DNA of 64,000 nucleotides from Haliea sp. E1-2-M8 (GCF_030649675.1 NZ_JAUTDR010000002.1:194254-258253), one strand, 5' to 3'. Shown: positions 44,412 through 54,089, counted from the stretch's first letter. Notes: generated from the sequence alone by a model not told the origin. Numbers and translations are program-made.

Positions 44412-45083
44412 CTAGCGCGGAGGGTCGACGCGGTGGCCGGTGGACTGATTGACCCGGAACCAGCCCGCGATGGAGTAGCGGTCGCGGGTGGCCGGCAATA
44501 CCTCGTGTGGAAACTCCTCGCTCAGGAACAGGGCCATGGTACCCAGGCCGGGCAACACCTTGAGACTGGAGCCTGTGTCATCCCCGTGGTACAGCACCAG
44601 TTCGCCCCCATCCGCCAGTTGCCAGTCCGGATTCAGGTAGACCACCAGGGAAAGGACGCGATTGGCCTCCCCGCGAAAGGCATCCAGATGCTTGCGGTAG
44701 AAGTCACCGGGGCGGTAGTGGGCAAAATGGCTCTCGAAGGAAAACAGTCCCAACAGCAGCTCGCGATTGAGAAAGCGCTGCAGCCTGGCCGCCCAATCGA
44801 GCCAGGCGCGCCCGGCCGCGGACTCACCGTTGATCCAGCAAACCTCGTCGGTACGCACGAAGTCATTCAGGGTGTGGGCTTCCTGGCGGCCCACCCCGGC
44901 GCGGGTAAAACGCCCGGCATTCATCTCTGCGAGGTGAGCCTGCAGCACACCCGCCAGGGAGCCAGGCAGGGCCTTGGGGCAGACCGTGAATCCACGCTCG
45001 CGCAGATCGCGGGCAATGCGCGCAAACAGCAGCTCGTCGCCAGCGGCAAGCTCCGCGGCCGTCAGCTCGACCAGAGCGCTCAT
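44412..45083 (-). CDS. 2-oxoglutarate/Fe(II)-dependent dioxygenase
   Basis: Fe(II)/2OG oxygenase of the prolyl-4-hydroxylase-like fold, 223 aa. Iron ligands are H132 and D134 (KHLDAF) and H193 (FPHEV); R202 (DRYSIAGWFR) should bind 2-oxoglutarate. The family closest to it acts on proteins or free amino acids, but no substrate can be named. ATG 45083 overlaps the stop of the RimK-like gene (ATGA), so the two products are made together. Cytoplasmic. Confidence 0.88.
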   Translation of the reverse strand: MSALVELTAAELAAGDELLFARIARDLRERGFTVCPKALPGSLAGVLQAHLAEMNAGRFTRAGVGRQEAHTLNDFVRTDEVCWINGESAAGRAWLDWAARLQRFLNRELLLGLFSFESHFAHYRPGDFYRKHLDAFRGEANRVLSLVVYLNPDWQLADGGELVLYHGDDTGSSLKVLPGLGTMALFLSEEFPHEVLPATRDRYSIAGWFRVNQSTGHRVDPPR

Positions 45084-46534
45084 CGGCCGCGCTGCTCCAG
45101 GCGTTGGTAAAACTCCGCCATGATCAGCATATACAGTTCCTTGCCCAGGTAGGCGTCCTCTACCCGATGCTCGATGCTCGGGTTGTCGTTGACCTCCATG
45201 ACGTAAACCTGCTGGCCCTTTTGCTTGATATCGACGCCGTAGAGACCCTTGCCGACCACCTTGCAGGCTTTCAGGGCCGCGTCCAGTACCACTTTCGGTA
45301 CTTCGAACGTGGGCAGGGTTTCAAAGCCGCCGGTGGCAAAGCGCTTGGCGCCGTGGTTATAGATCTGCCAATGGTCACGGGCCATGTGGTAGCGGCAGGC
45401 GTAGATCGCACGCCCCGCCAGCACACCGACCCGCCAGTCGAAATCCGTGTACATGAACTCCTGCACCAGCACCAGCGCCGTGTCACTCAGCAGCTCCCGC
45501 AGCCGGGATGTCAGCTCGTCACGATTGGCAACCTTGTAGATACCCTTGGAGAACGAGCCCTCGGGCATTTTCAGCACGCAGGGATAGCTGAACTGGGCCT
45601 CTATCTCGTCCAGCTCTGGTTCGGAAACCCCAATCACTGTGCGGGTTTTCAGCGAAGGCACCCGGTGGTAGCTGAAGGCGTCGTGCAGGAACACCTTGTT
45701 GCAGCAGCGCAGAATGGAGGTGGAATCGTCGATCACCACCAGGCCTTCCCGCTCGGCCTTGCGCGCCAGGCGGTAGGTGTGGTGGTCAATGGCCGTGGTT
45801 TCGCGGATAAACAGCGCATCGTATTGCGCAATCTGCGAGGCCTGCGCGGCAGTAATCGTCTCCGCCTGCATGCCGACCTTGGCAGCGGCCTTGATGAAGC
45901 GTTTGATCGCCTCGGCGTCGCTGGGCGGAATGGCCTCGTCGGGATTCACCAGGATCGCCAGGTCCCAGCGCAGCTGCTTGCGCGAGCCGGAGCTGCGCCA
46001 AACCTTCTCGGTGAACATTTGCAGCCGCTGCTGGAACAGGTCGCGCTCGCGTTCGGCCAGGCGGTTGTAACCGTGGCGACGCACGCTCAGCTGCAGGCCG
46101 CCAGCGTCCAGGGAGAGACTGAAGCAGAGGATCGGGGCGGGATAGCGCTCGAACAGGCGCCGCACCGGCTGCCGCAGGCGCTCATCCTCGGTCCAGCCGA
46201 AGTAAGCCAGAAATTCCCGCTCCTCTCCCTCCTGCAGCGGGTTGGGCGCGAATGCCGCCAGGTTGGTTTCGTCGTCCGGCCCCAGGGCGAGGTCCCGCAG
46301 GTCGTTGATGGTGCTGATGCTGGGCAGAACCTTGTGCTGGCGCGCCTCCGCCAGCAGCGAGCAGTAGTAGCCGCGGCTCAGGTAGTACTCGGTATCGCAG
46401 AGATTGATCAGCCGGGTCTTGGGCTCGTTGCGCTTGGGAAAATCCACCAGGTAGCGCTCGAAGGATATGACCTCAAGCGTATCGCTGGCCAGCCGCGCAT
46501 CTTCCTCATCGACGACAATAATGGTCTTGTGCAT
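45080..46534 (-). CDS. RimK-family ATP-grasp ligase with RLAN N-terminal domain
   Basis: ATP-grasp carboxylate-amine ligase, 484 aa. The first 200 residues form the RLAN-type N-terminal domain (VDFPKRNEPKTRLINLCDTEYYLSRGYYCSLLAEARQHKVLPS). The RimK-like ATP-grasp core follows: FIRETTAIDHHTYRLA, DDSTSILRCCNKVFLHDAF, YPCVLKMPEGSFSKGIYKV (ATP-binding lysine and Gly loop), LVQEFMYTDFDWRVGVL, and the metal site VMEVNDNPSIEHRVEDAYLG. RimK relatives add glutamate to proteins or small molecules. The acceptor is unknown. Coupled to the 2OG oxygenase downstream. Confidence 0.92.
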   Translation of the reverse strand: MHKTIIVVDEEDARLASDTLEVISFERYLVDFPKRNEPKTRLINLCDTEYYLSRGYYCSLLAEARQHKVLPSISTINDLRDLALGPDDETNLAAFAPNPLQEGEEREFLAYFGWTEDERLRQPVRRLFERYPAPILCFSLSLDAGGLQLSVRRHGYNRLAERERDLFQQRLQMFTEKVWRSSGSRKQLRWDLAILVNPDEAIPPSDAEAIKRFIKAAAKVGMQAETITAAQASQIAQYDALFIRETTAIDHHTYRLARKAEREGLVVIDDSTSILRCCNKVFLHDAFSYHRVPSLKTRTVIGVSEPELDEIEAQFSYPCVLKMPEGSFSKGIYKVANRDELTSRLRELLSDTALVLVQEFMYTDFDWRVGVLAGRAIYACRYHMARDHWQIYNHGAKRFATGGFETLPTFEVPKVVLDAALKACKVVGKGLYGVDIKQKGQQVYVMEVNDNPSIEHRVEDAYLGKELYMLIMAEFYQRLEQRGR

Positions 46535-46545
46535 ACCGCCCCCTG

Positions 46546-47655
46546 TCAGGCCAGAGTCGCAAGGTCTTCCTTGCGGAACGCTTTCATCTGCGGCAGCGCG
46601 TTCGACCGCAGCAGCTCCACCCAGTCCGGGTTGGCCAGCAGCGCGCGCCCCACGGCCACCAGGTCGAATTCACCGGCCTGCAGCCGCTGCAGCAGCTCAT
46701 CCAGGCTGGCCGGATCCGCCTCGCGGAAGGTGGAATCCCCGGGTTCCGGGATGAAGTCGACATCGAGGCCGACACTGCCCACGGTGATGGTCGGTTTACC
46801 GGTAAGCTTTTTCGTCCAGCCTGCGAGATTCAATGCAGAGCCCGCAAACTCCGGCTCCCAGAAGCGGCGGGTCGAGCAGTGGAAAATGTCCACCCCCGCC
46901 GCACTCAGTGGCGCCAGGAAAGCTTCCAGTTCCTCCGGCGTCTGCGCCAGGCGCGCGCTGAAATCCTGCTGCTTCCACTGCGAGAACCGGAAAATTACTG
47001 GAAAGTCGGGGCCGACCGCCCCCCGTACCGCGGCAATGATTTCCACCGCGAAACGGCCGCGATTGGCCATTGAGCCACCGTAGGCATCCTCACGCTGGTT
47101 GGTGCCCTCCCAGAAGAACTGGTCAATCAGGTAGCCGTGAGCCCCGTGCAGCTCCAGCGCATCGAAACCGCAGGCGCGGGCATCCGCCGCCGCCCGGGCA
47201 AAGGCGGCGACCACGTCGTCAATGTCCTGTTGACTCATGACATGGCGGTTCATTTTCCCCGGCACGATCATCCCGGAAGGTGTATAGCCGGGCACATCGC
47301 CTTCCGGCGGCACCCCGGCCCGGCGCATGCCACCGACGTGCCACAGTTGCGGGGCAATCTTGCCGCCCTCGGCGTGCACGGCCTCGGCCACCCGGCGCCA
47401 GCCGGCAAGCCGTTCTTCACCGTGAAAATAGGGCACGTCCGGGTAGCCGCTGGCGGCGATGTGCCCGACGCAGGTGCCCTCGGTGATAATCAGCCCGGTC
47501 CCCCCCGCCGCGCGCCGCCGGTAATATTCCACCACGTTTTCCCCCGGCACATTACCGGGGGAGAAATTGCGGGTCATCGGCGCCATGACAACGCGGTTGG
47601 GCAAGCTGAGATTGCCCAGGACAAAGGGTTGCAGAAGGGCGTTGTCAAGACTCAT
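46546..47655 (-). CDS. NADH:flavin oxidoreductase (Old Yellow Enzyme family)
   Basis: FMN-dependent ene-reductase of the OYE family, 369 aa. Sequence landmarks: LLQPFVLGNLSLPNRVVMAPMTRN, PQLWHVGG (the His-x2-Gly position at the flavin), ALELHGAHGYLIDQFFWEGTNQRED and YGGSMANRGRF. FDLVAVGRALLANPDWV closes the barrel. ATG 47655 has CGGAG 6 nt upstream; a longer frame upstream is unsupported. Divergent from the DASH cryptochrome gene with a 124-nt shared promoter region. Confidence 0.94.
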   Translation of the reverse strand: MSLDNALLQPFVLGNLSLPNRVVMAPMTRNFSPGNVPGENVVEYYRRRAAGGTGLIITEGTCVGHIAASGYPDVPYFHGEERLAGWRRVAEAVHAEGGKIAPQLWHVGGMRRAGVPPEGDVPGYTPSGMIVPGKMNRHVMSQQDIDDVVAAFARAAADARACGFDALELHGAHGYLIDQFFWEGTNQREDAYGGSMANRGRFAVEIIAAVRGAVGPDFPVIFRFSQWKQQDFSARLAQTPEELEAFLAPLSAAGVDIFHCSTRRFWEPEFAGSALNLAGWTKKLTGKPTITVGSVGLDVDFIPEPGDSTFREADPASLDELLQRLQAGEFDLVAVGRALLANPDWVELLRSNALPQMKAFRKEDLATLA

Positions 47656-47779
47656 GGGGCTCCGGGGAATTGGCACGCTGATGCGCGGCAGCGTATACCA
47701 GCTCTTGTCTTCGCGCCAGCATGGCGATCTGGCGGGCTCGCCCCTGCGTACCCCCTGCACATTCCACTACAATGACCCC

Positions 47780-49114
47780 ATGCGCGAACTCTACTGGCTA
47801 CAACAGGATCTGCGGCTACAGGACAACCCGGGGCTACTGGGCCACGCGGCAGCGTCGGAGTTGCTGATCGTTTATATCTCGCAGGAGCCCCGTCCCTGGT
47901 GCAACCTCAGGGGCGTCGGAGCACAGCGCAGCCGCATGCAGCTGGAGCACCTGCTGGAATTGCGCCAGGAGCTGCAGGCCCTGGGCCAGGATTTGTTGTT
48001 CCTCGAAGGCCACCCCGAGCAACTGCTACCGGCACTGGCCAGGCAATGGCGAATCGAGCGGGTCGGCACCAGCCGCTGCCCCGGGGACTACGAGACGCGG
48101 CAACTGGATGCACTGCGCGAGCGCCTGCCGGTGCCCCTGCAGGTTCACGGCGGCAACACCCTGTTCCAGCGCCAGATGCTGCCCTTTGCCCTGGAGGACC
48201 TGCCCGCCCAGTTCACTGCATTTCGGCGCGCGGTCGAGCACCTGGCCCTGGCTGAGCCACTACCGGCACCAGCGAGGTTGCCGCCGCCTCCCGCGGGCGT
48301 CGCCTTCCCACCGCTGCCGGCTGCGGACAACGCACCGCATCCCTCACTGCCCCTGCGCGGCGGCAGCCGGGCAGGCCATCGACGGCTGCAGCAGTTTACC
48401 TTTGGCGAGGAAGGCGTCGCCGAATACAAGCTGACCCGCAACTGCCTCGACCCCTTGAGCGGCTCCAGCACCCTGTCGCCCTGGCTGGCCAGTGGTGCGC
48501 TGTCAGCACGGGAAATCGCGCATACCCTTGCCGCCTTCGAGCAACAGCGGCTGCGCAACGAATCCACCGAGTGGCTCTACTTCGAATTGCTGTGGCGGGA
48601 GTACTTTCACTGGCGGGCACTGCTGGATGGCTCGCGCCTGTTTCGCTTCCGCGGCCTGGGCAACGGCCGCAAACACCGTTTCTGCACTTTTGATCCGCGG
48701 GCCTTCGCCCGCTGGTGCCAGGGCGATACCGACTACCCCCTGGTCAACGCCCTGCAGCGCCAGTTGCTGGCCACAGGCTGGATGAGCAATCGCGGCCGCC
48801 AGATCAGCGCCAGCTGCCTGATTCACGAGCTGGGACTGGACTGGCGCTATGGTGCCGCCTTTTTCGAAAAGCACCTGATCGACTACGACGTGGGCAGTAA
48901 CTACGGCAACTGGCAATACATCGCCGGCGTGGGCTGCGACCCGCGCGGGGGACGCAGATTCAACCTGGAGAAGCAGGCCGCGGAACACGACCCGGACGGC
49001 ACCTTTACCGCCAAGTGGGGCGGCAATCGCCCACCCCAGCCGCTTTACGTCACTGATGCCGCGGACTGGCCCCTGCCAGCAACAACGCCAGACTGCGATC
49101 CGCCCAGTCGGTAA
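47780..49114 (+). CDS. DASH-family cryptochrome/photolyase
   Basis: FAD photoreceptor or single-stranded-DNA photolyase of the cryptochrome-DASH class, 444 aa. Rossmann antenna domain starts RELYWLQQDLRLQDNPGLL. The FAD domain contains EYKLTRNCLDPLSGSSTLSPWLASGALS and ELLWREYFHWRAL. DASH-type C-terminal landmarks are WMSNRGRQISASCLIHELGLDWRYGAAFFEKHLIDYDVGSNYGNWQYIAGVG and the FNLEKQAAEHDPDG segment. A Pro-rich linker lies near residues 165-200. The start ATG 47780 matches the family N-terminus; the frame is open further upstream without homology. The last 65 nt overlap the convergent photolyase-like gene. Confidence 0.95.
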   Translation: MRELYWLQQDLRLQDNPGLLGHAAASELLIVYISQEPRPWCNLRGVGAQRSRMQLEHLLELRQELQALGQDLLFLEGHPEQLLPALARQWRIERVGTSRCPGDYETRQLDALRERLPVPLQVHGGNTLFQRQMLPFALEDLPAQFTAFRRAVEHLALAEPLPAPARLPPPPAGVAFPPLPAADNAPHPSLPLRGGSRAGHRRLQQFTFGEEGVAEYKLTRNCLDPLSGSSTLSPWLASGALSAREIAHTLAAFEQQRLRNESTEWLYFELLWREYFHWRALLDGSRLFRFRGLGNGRKHRFCTFDPRAFARWCQGDTDYPLVNALQRQLLATGWMSNRGRQISASCLIHELGLDWRYGAAFFEKHLIDYDVGSNYGNWQYIAGVGCDPRGGRRFNLEKQAAEHDPDGTFTAKWGGNRPPQPLYVTDAADWPLPATTPDCDPPSR

Positions 49115-50600
49115 TTGCCTTGCGCTCCGCCGGCGCGCGCTTGCGCCAGTTGGCGGTAATCAGGCCCATGCGGGGATTGGCCGCCAGATAATCCAGGTGG
49201 CGATCAATGAAACGCCAGTACAGCGCATTGAAGGGGCAGGCCCCTTCCCCGGTCATCTTTGCCGGACTGTACTGACATTCCTTGCAGTGATTGCCCTGGC
49301 GCTGGATGTACTTGCCGCTGGCGGCGTAGGGCTTGCTGGCAATCAGCCCGTTATCCGCGTGCAACGCCATGCCCAGAGTGTTCGGCAACTCGACCCACTC
49401 GAAGGCATCCACGTAGACCGCCAGATACCAGTCACAGACCGCTTCCACATCCAGCCCCGCCAGCAGGGCAAAATTGCCGATCACCATCAGGCGCTGGATA
49501 TGGTGGGCATAGCCGAGATCCAGGGTCTGACGCAGCGCCTGCTGCAGGCAGCGCAGCCCGGTTTCCCCGGTCCAGAAGAATTCCGGCAGCGGTTCACTGG
49601 CGGCAAAGGTATTGCGCGTCTTGTACTCCGGCATGGTCAGCCAGTAGACGCCGCGCACGTATTCGCGCCAGCCCAGGATCTGGCGAATAAAGCCCTCGGC
49701 GGCGGCGAGGCTGCAGTCACCGTCCCGGAAGGCCTGCTCCACCTGTTCACAGAGGGGCAGTGGCTCCAGCAGGCCGATATTGAGGTACATGGATATCTTG
49801 CTGTGAAACACCCAGGGCGACTCTTCCACCAGCGCGTCCTGGAAGCTGCCGAAACCGGGCAGTGCGTGGCGGCAGAACCAGTCGAATTCAAGGCGGGCCT
49901 CGGCTGCCGTGCAGGCGTAGTTGAACTGTTCAAGCTCCCCCGGGTTGTCCGGAAACGCGGCGGCGACCTCAGCCAGCACCGCCTGGGTGCAGTCGTCCTG
50001 CAGCAGCTGGCGTCGCGCGGGAATTGTCTCCTGCCCGCGCCAGCCCACACGGTTTTCCTGGTCGAAGTTCCAGCGGTCACCGGCGGGCTGGCCGTCGACT
50101 TCCAGCAAAATCCCGTGCTTGCGGCGCATGTCCCGGTAGAAGTATTCCATGCGCAGCTGCTTGCGGCCTTTTGCCCAGGCGCGGAATTCCGCATGGCTGG
50201 CGAGATAGCGGCTGTCCTCCAGCACTGCCACCGGTACCCCCAGCGCCTCCTTCCAGCCGGTCATGGCCTGTCGCAGGCGATATTCCCCGGGCTCGCAGAC
50301 CCGTACAGCGCCGCAGGGTACTTCCTCCAGCGCCTGCGCCAGCGCCGCCTGCAGAGTGGGCTGCCCGTCGCCGAAGCTGAAGTAGCGCACCTGGAAGCCC
50401 CGCTGTCGCAGCTGGTCGCGGAAATGGCGCATGGCGGAAAAAATCAGCGCGATCTTGTGCCGGTTGTGGGGCACGTAACCGGCCTCCTCCGCGACCTCCG
50501 CCAGTACCACGAGGTCGCGGCAGGGGTCGGCGGCGATAAGGGCCGGGTTGGCCAGCGACAGCTGGTCACCCAGCACCAGGATAAGCGCGGAATCAGACAT
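49050..50600 (-). CDS. FeS-containing cryptochrome/photolyase (FeS-BCP, PhrB-like)
   Basis: Member of the bacterial photolyase-related group with a [4Fe-4S] cluster, whose characterised members repair (6-4) photoproducts. 516 aa from ATG 50600. It begins SALILVLGDQLSLANPAL, then HNRHKIALIFSAMRHFRDQL, ILGWREYVRGVYWLTMPEYKTRN and HIQRLMVIGNFALLAGLDVEAVCDWYLAVYVDAFEWVELPNTLGMAL. The cluster cysteines are expected to be the one in AVCDWY and the three in HCKECQYSPAKMTGEGACPFN. Convergent with the DASH gene, sharing 65 nt at the 3' ends. Confidence 0.95.
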   Translation of the reverse strand: MSDSALILVLGDQLSLANPALIAADPCRDLVVLAEVAEEAGYVPHNRHKIALIFSAMRHFRDQLRQRGFQVRYFSFGDGQPTLQAALAQALEEVPCGAVRVCEPGEYRLRQAMTGWKEALGVPVAVLEDSRYLASHAEFRAWAKGRKQLRMEYFYRDMRRKHGILLEVDGQPAGDRWNFDQENRVGWRGQETIPARRQLLQDDCTQAVLAEVAAAFPDNPGELEQFNYACTAAEARLEFDWFCRHALPGFGSFQDALVEESPWVFHSKISMYLNIGLLEPLPLCEQVEQAFRDGDCSLAAAEGFIRQILGWREYVRGVYWLTMPEYKTRNTFAASEPLPEFFWTGETGLRCLQQALRQTLDLGYAHHIQRLMVIGNFALLAGLDVEAVCDWYLAVYVDAFEWVELPNTLGMALHADNGLIASKPYAASGKYIQRQGNHCKECQYSPAKMTGEGACPFNALYWRFIDRHLDYLAANPRMGLITANWRKRAPAERKAITDWADRSLALLLAGASPRHQ

Positions 50601-50653
50601 TGTGTTACTACGCGCCCCGGCGCGGGACAGACCACGCACCGGGGCTGGGAGGT

Positions 50654-53107
50654 TTACTCTTCCAGCAGCAGGGTCTCACCGATCTGGGCAGCAGCGATGT
50701 CCGCCTCGCAGTAGGGGAAGCGCACCCACTCCTTGTCCGCATAGAGCTCGGTCTGGTCGGCAAAGTGCGGCGAAGCCGGGTCGGTGGACTGGGAGGGCAC
50801 CAGAATCACATCCGCGATCGGGCACTCGCTGTCATCCCAGGTCACCGTCTGGATATAGGAGTTGCCGGCGCGGGGATTGACGTAACCACTCTCCGAGAGG
50901 CCCGCGCTGATGGCGCCGTAGACTCCCATGGAGCCTGAGCCGCCGTGAATCGGCACCCGCACGCCGTTGCGTTCCAGCACCTGCACTTCGCCCCAGGGTG
51001 CGTTCAGCGCGACGTTGGCATCGTCGAGCCTTGAGGTGGCAACCGCAAGGGCGTTGATGACCCGACTGTGGTTGGCGGCAACCGCGATGTCGATTCCAGC
51101 GGGGGTGTTGAGGGGATCGTCCGCATCGAAGTCCACTGCCCAGAACTCGTCGCTCTGGACAATATTCTGGAAGGAGTTGCCCAGTTCGCTGGTGATCACC
51201 TTCCAGAACTCGGTGAAGACCTGGGCTCCCATGGAGTCAACGTTGACCCTGCGGTCCCAGTTCGCCAGCACGTTACAGGCCTCCAGCACCGGCTCCGCCT
51301 CGTCGGTGGCGCAGATCGCGAGGATATCGTCCAGCACGATCTCGGCGCCGTAGACCCGGTTGGCGTACATCATATCCTTCAGGTTTTCCAGATCAAACAG
51401 GGGCTCTGGATCGAGCCCGTCCGTGGCCGCCTTGCGCTCCGCGACCATGATGTGGCCAATGCGGGTACGCAGGAACTGCTGCTGACCCTCGTAACCCAGC
51501 GGGCCCATGATCACCGGAAATCCCTCCAGCGGATTGTTGGCGTCGCTGAGCCAGTAGCTGTTGTTGCTGTTGCCCACATAGTCGGTAGTCCTCAGCTGGG
51601 GCAACTTCGAGGGGCCATAGAGATTACTGCCCGCAGGCGCCTCCGGATCTGTGCCCCATTCACAGGACGAATCGGAACCGTCCAGGGAGATGATCACGTT
51701 GGTGGTGGCTGATGCCAGCAGCGGACCGACGACGCCGTTGATGCAGCGATCGAGCTGGTCCTGGGTGACAAAGGGCACCGCCGACAGCTCGCCGTAGAAG
51801 GCATTGCCGTCGCGGTCCGCCGCCAGTTCGTGGAACACCGGGTTGCCGATGCTCTGCAGCGCTGCCACATACTCGTCGATGGACGCCGCCTGGCCCTTGT
51901 TGATCCACTGTTCAATGCCGCGGATGCCGGTCAGGATGTTGGCGTCGCGGAAGGCCAGCACGGAGCCGTTGAACATGGGCCAGCCGTCCAGCGCCGGGCT
52001 CACGCCCTTGAGGTTGACCACCGGACCGTAGTGCGACAGGTAGAACACCTGCTCCCGATCTTCCAGGGTGCCGTCCTCGCCCTTGACCTGGATGGTGACG
52101 GTCTCCGGCACTATGTCCCGCCACTCGCCGTCGTAGTCGTATTGCAGGGGGTTGTCGGGATTCAGCTTAAGCTCATAGAGACTGAAACGGTTGGCATAGG
52201 ATACGGTGTGGGTCCAGGCAACATCGCGGTTGAAGCCGATACCGATAAAGGGAAAACCCTGCAGCGCGGCGCCGGCGACGTCGTAGGTGCCGGGCAGGGT
52301 CAGGTGCGCCTGGTACCAGGCCCCGGCGCCGAACCAGGGCTGGTGGGGGTTACCCAGCAGCATGCCGCTGCCGTCCTTGGTGGCATCCCGGCCCAGGGCG
52401 AGGCCGTTGCTGCCGCGGTCCAGGTCGCGAAGCTGGGCGGCCGCCTCGGACAGGGCCGCGGCGTCCTCCTCGAGGCTGGTCGCTGAGGCGTCACCGCCGG
52501 CGTCATCGGGTCCGGTGGTGGCCAGGATCGCGCTGCGGAAAATACCCTGCTCGGAGCTGCCCCGCAGCGCTTCCCGCCGCAGGTACAGGAACAAATCGAC
52601 GCTGTCGAAGGCAAACACCCAGTCGGCGTTGCGACAGCCAAGGTCACCCTCGGGCAGGTTGTCGACCCCGGTCTCCTCCAGGTAGCGGTTCATGCCGCGG
52701 GTATAGCCCTCGGCGAGGTCGCGGGCAAACTGGGGCAGGGCGGAAACGAACTCCTCGGCGAAAGCCTCCTTGTCGCCGTTGAGGAAACGGAACAGAAAGT
52801 CCGACTCCACGCTGCCCATGTCCTCGCCCATCAGTTCCGCGGAGCGCCCGGTGGCAAACACGATTTCGCGCATGGCGACGCAGAAGTTGTCCTGGGCATA
52901 GGCGTACCCGAAGCCATAGCCAAGGCTGCCCCAGTCGTCCGCCTTGATATGGGGAATGCCGTACTCCGTGCGCCGCACTTCCGCCGAGTAGGTACTCGCG
53001 GGCTCGGGTTCAGGCTCCACCGGCGGTACAACTTGCAGGCGGTCGCTGGAGTCGCTGCAGGCAGCGAGCGCAAGACTGAGAACAAGGGTGGACAGATAGC
53101 GCCGCAT
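50654..53107 (-). CDS. Penicillin-acylase-family Ntn hydrolase (lipoprotein acylase)
   Basis: N-terminal-nucleophile amidase of the penicillin/cephalosporin/AHL acylase family, 817 aa. Lipobox LALAAC at about residue 17 suggests envelope anchoring. The chain matures by cleavage before the nucleophile, here Ser233 in RGSNGLALG; GNPHQPWFGAGAWYQAHL and FIGIGFNRDVAWTHTVS belong to the beta chain. PvdQ/QuiP-type acylases cleave acyl-homoserine lactones, but specificity cannot be told from sequence by eye. ATG 53107 behind AGAGGTAAG. Monocistronic. Confidence 0.93.
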   Translation of the reverse strand: MRRYLSTLVLSLALAACSDSSDRLQVVPPVEPEPEPASTYSAEVRRTEYGIPHIKADDWGSLGYGFGYAYAQDNFCVAMREIVFATGRSAELMGEDMGSVESDFLFRFLNGDKEAFAEEFVSALPQFARDLAEGYTRGMNRYLEETGVDNLPEGDLGCRNADWVFAFDSVDLFLYLRREALRGSSEQGIFRSAILATTGPDDAGGDASATSLEEDAAALSEAAAQLRDLDRGSNGLALGRDATKDGSGMLLGNPHQPWFGAGAWYQAHLTLPGTYDVAGAALQGFPFIGIGFNRDVAWTHTVSYANRFSLYELKLNPDNPLQYDYDGEWRDIVPETVTIQVKGEDGTLEDREQVFYLSHYGPVVNLKGVSPALDGWPMFNGSVLAFRDANILTGIRGIEQWINKGQAASIDEYVAALQSIGNPVFHELAADRDGNAFYGELSAVPFVTQDQLDRCINGVVGPLLASATTNVIISLDGSDSSCEWGTDPEAPAGSNLYGPSKLPQLRTTDYVGNSNNSYWLSDANNPLEGFPVIMGPLGYEGQQQFLRTRIGHIMVAERKAATDGLDPEPLFDLENLKDMMYANRVYGAEIVLDDILAICATDEAEPVLEACNVLANWDRRVNVDSMGAQVFTEFWKVITSELGNSFQNIVQSDEFWAVDFDADDPLNTPAGIDIAVAANHSRVINALAVATSRLDDANVALNAPWGEVQVLERNGVRVPIHGGSGSMGVYGAISAGLSESGYVNPRAGNSYIQTVTWDDSECPIADVILVPSQSTDPASPHFADQTELYADKEWVRFPYCEADIAAAQIGETLLLEE

Positions 53108-53229
53108 GACTTACCTCTTGTTATATCGACGTCAGGGAATAAGAGCATACCACTGACACAGCCTCCCGCAAATCTACCGGCATCGGCAGCGCGGACGCAA
53201 CAGGGACAGGAGACCAGACATCGCCGGCC

Positions 53230-54015
53230 TCAGGCGGGCACCAGCGCCAGCACTCGCAGCGGGCTTCCGGAGCCCTCTTCGATCTTCAGCGGAGGTGCAA
53301 CTATTACAGCACCGGTGGGCGGTAGCAGGTCCAGATTAATCATGCACTGGAGCCCGTACTTTCCCGCGCCGTGCATGTAAAAGTGACAGGGCAGTGGTGG
53401 ATCGAAGTGAAACGCCTGCCCGTGGTCCGTACCGACGCACTCGGAACCAAAGCCGATGACATCGCGCTCCTCTACCAGGAAACGCACGCAGCCTGCATCC
53501 GGTCCGGGGTGGTGGGCACCGTCCTCACGCTCGTTCTTGAAATTGTCTGGACTGACGACCTTTGCCCAGTCGGAGCGCATGAACAGCCATGCACCGGCGG
53601 GAATACGGCCGTGCTCGGCTTCCCAGTTTTCCAGGTGCCCGCGGGTAAGGATGAAATCCTGATCAGCCGCGACTTCCTTCGAGACATCCACAACGCAGAC
53701 AGGGGCAATAAAATGCTGTGGTGGAATCGTATCCACCGCATTATTCGGCAGGTCCTTGCCGCTAATCCAGTGGATTGGCGCATCGAAGTGGGTGCCGGTA
53801 TGCTCATTGAGCGTGAAGTCGTTCCAATACCAGGCCGGACCGCGCTCGTCGTAGCGTGATATTTCCTTTTTCTGGAACTGTGCAGCCTGGCCAAATTCCG
53901 GCGGCAGCTCGATCACGGGATATTCGGGAGTGAGGGTGGCAGTCAAATCCACGGTTTTGATGGTACCGCCGGCCATGCCCGCGGTCAGTGCGCCCAGAAT
54001 GGAAGGCTCAGTCAT
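53230..54015 (-). CDS. Cyclase family protein (kynurenine-formamidase-like)
   Basis: Metal-dependent hydrolase of the cyclase/KynB fold, 261 aa. The metal motif is HTGTHFDAPIHW near residues 71-82, followed by VVDVS and a C-terminal GSECVGTDHGQAFHFDPPLPCHFYMHGAGKYGLQCM. Family members hydrolyse formamides or act in degradation of small carboxylates and isatin-like compounds. AAGGAG 7 nt before ATG 54015. A 12-bp operator-like element just upstream matches one in the TonB/MaoC divergent promoter, which links this gene to that cluster. Confidence 0.9.
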   Translation of the reverse strand: MTEPSILGALTAGMAGGTIKTVDLTATLTPEYPVIELPPEFGQAAQFQKKEISRYDERGPAWYWNDFTLNEHTGTHFDAPIHWISGKDLPNNAVDTIPPQHFIAPVCVVDVSKEVAADQDFILTRGHLENWEAEHGRIPAGAWLFMRSDWAKVVSPDNFKNEREDGAHHPGPDAGCVRFLVEERDVIGFGSECVGTDHGQAFHFDPPLPCHFYMHGAGKYGLQCMINLDLLPPTGAVIVAPPLKIEEGSGSPLRVLALVPA

Positions 54016-54030
54016 AGCTTCTCTCCTTAT

Positions 54031-54047
54031 AGTTTATGTCTAAAATT
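54031..54047. promoter_or_regulatory. Operator-like element upstream of the cyclase gene
   Basis: TTTATGTCTAAA at 54033-54044 within AGTTTATGTCTAAAATT. It is identical in 11 of 12 positions to the reverse complement of the element at 58717-58728. It lies 17 nt upstream of the cyclase ATG. A shared regulator is inferred. Confidence 0.5.
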
Positions 54048-54089
54048 TCCCTGGAGTATAGTGCACAGTTTCTCCAGTAGCGGCTATCC

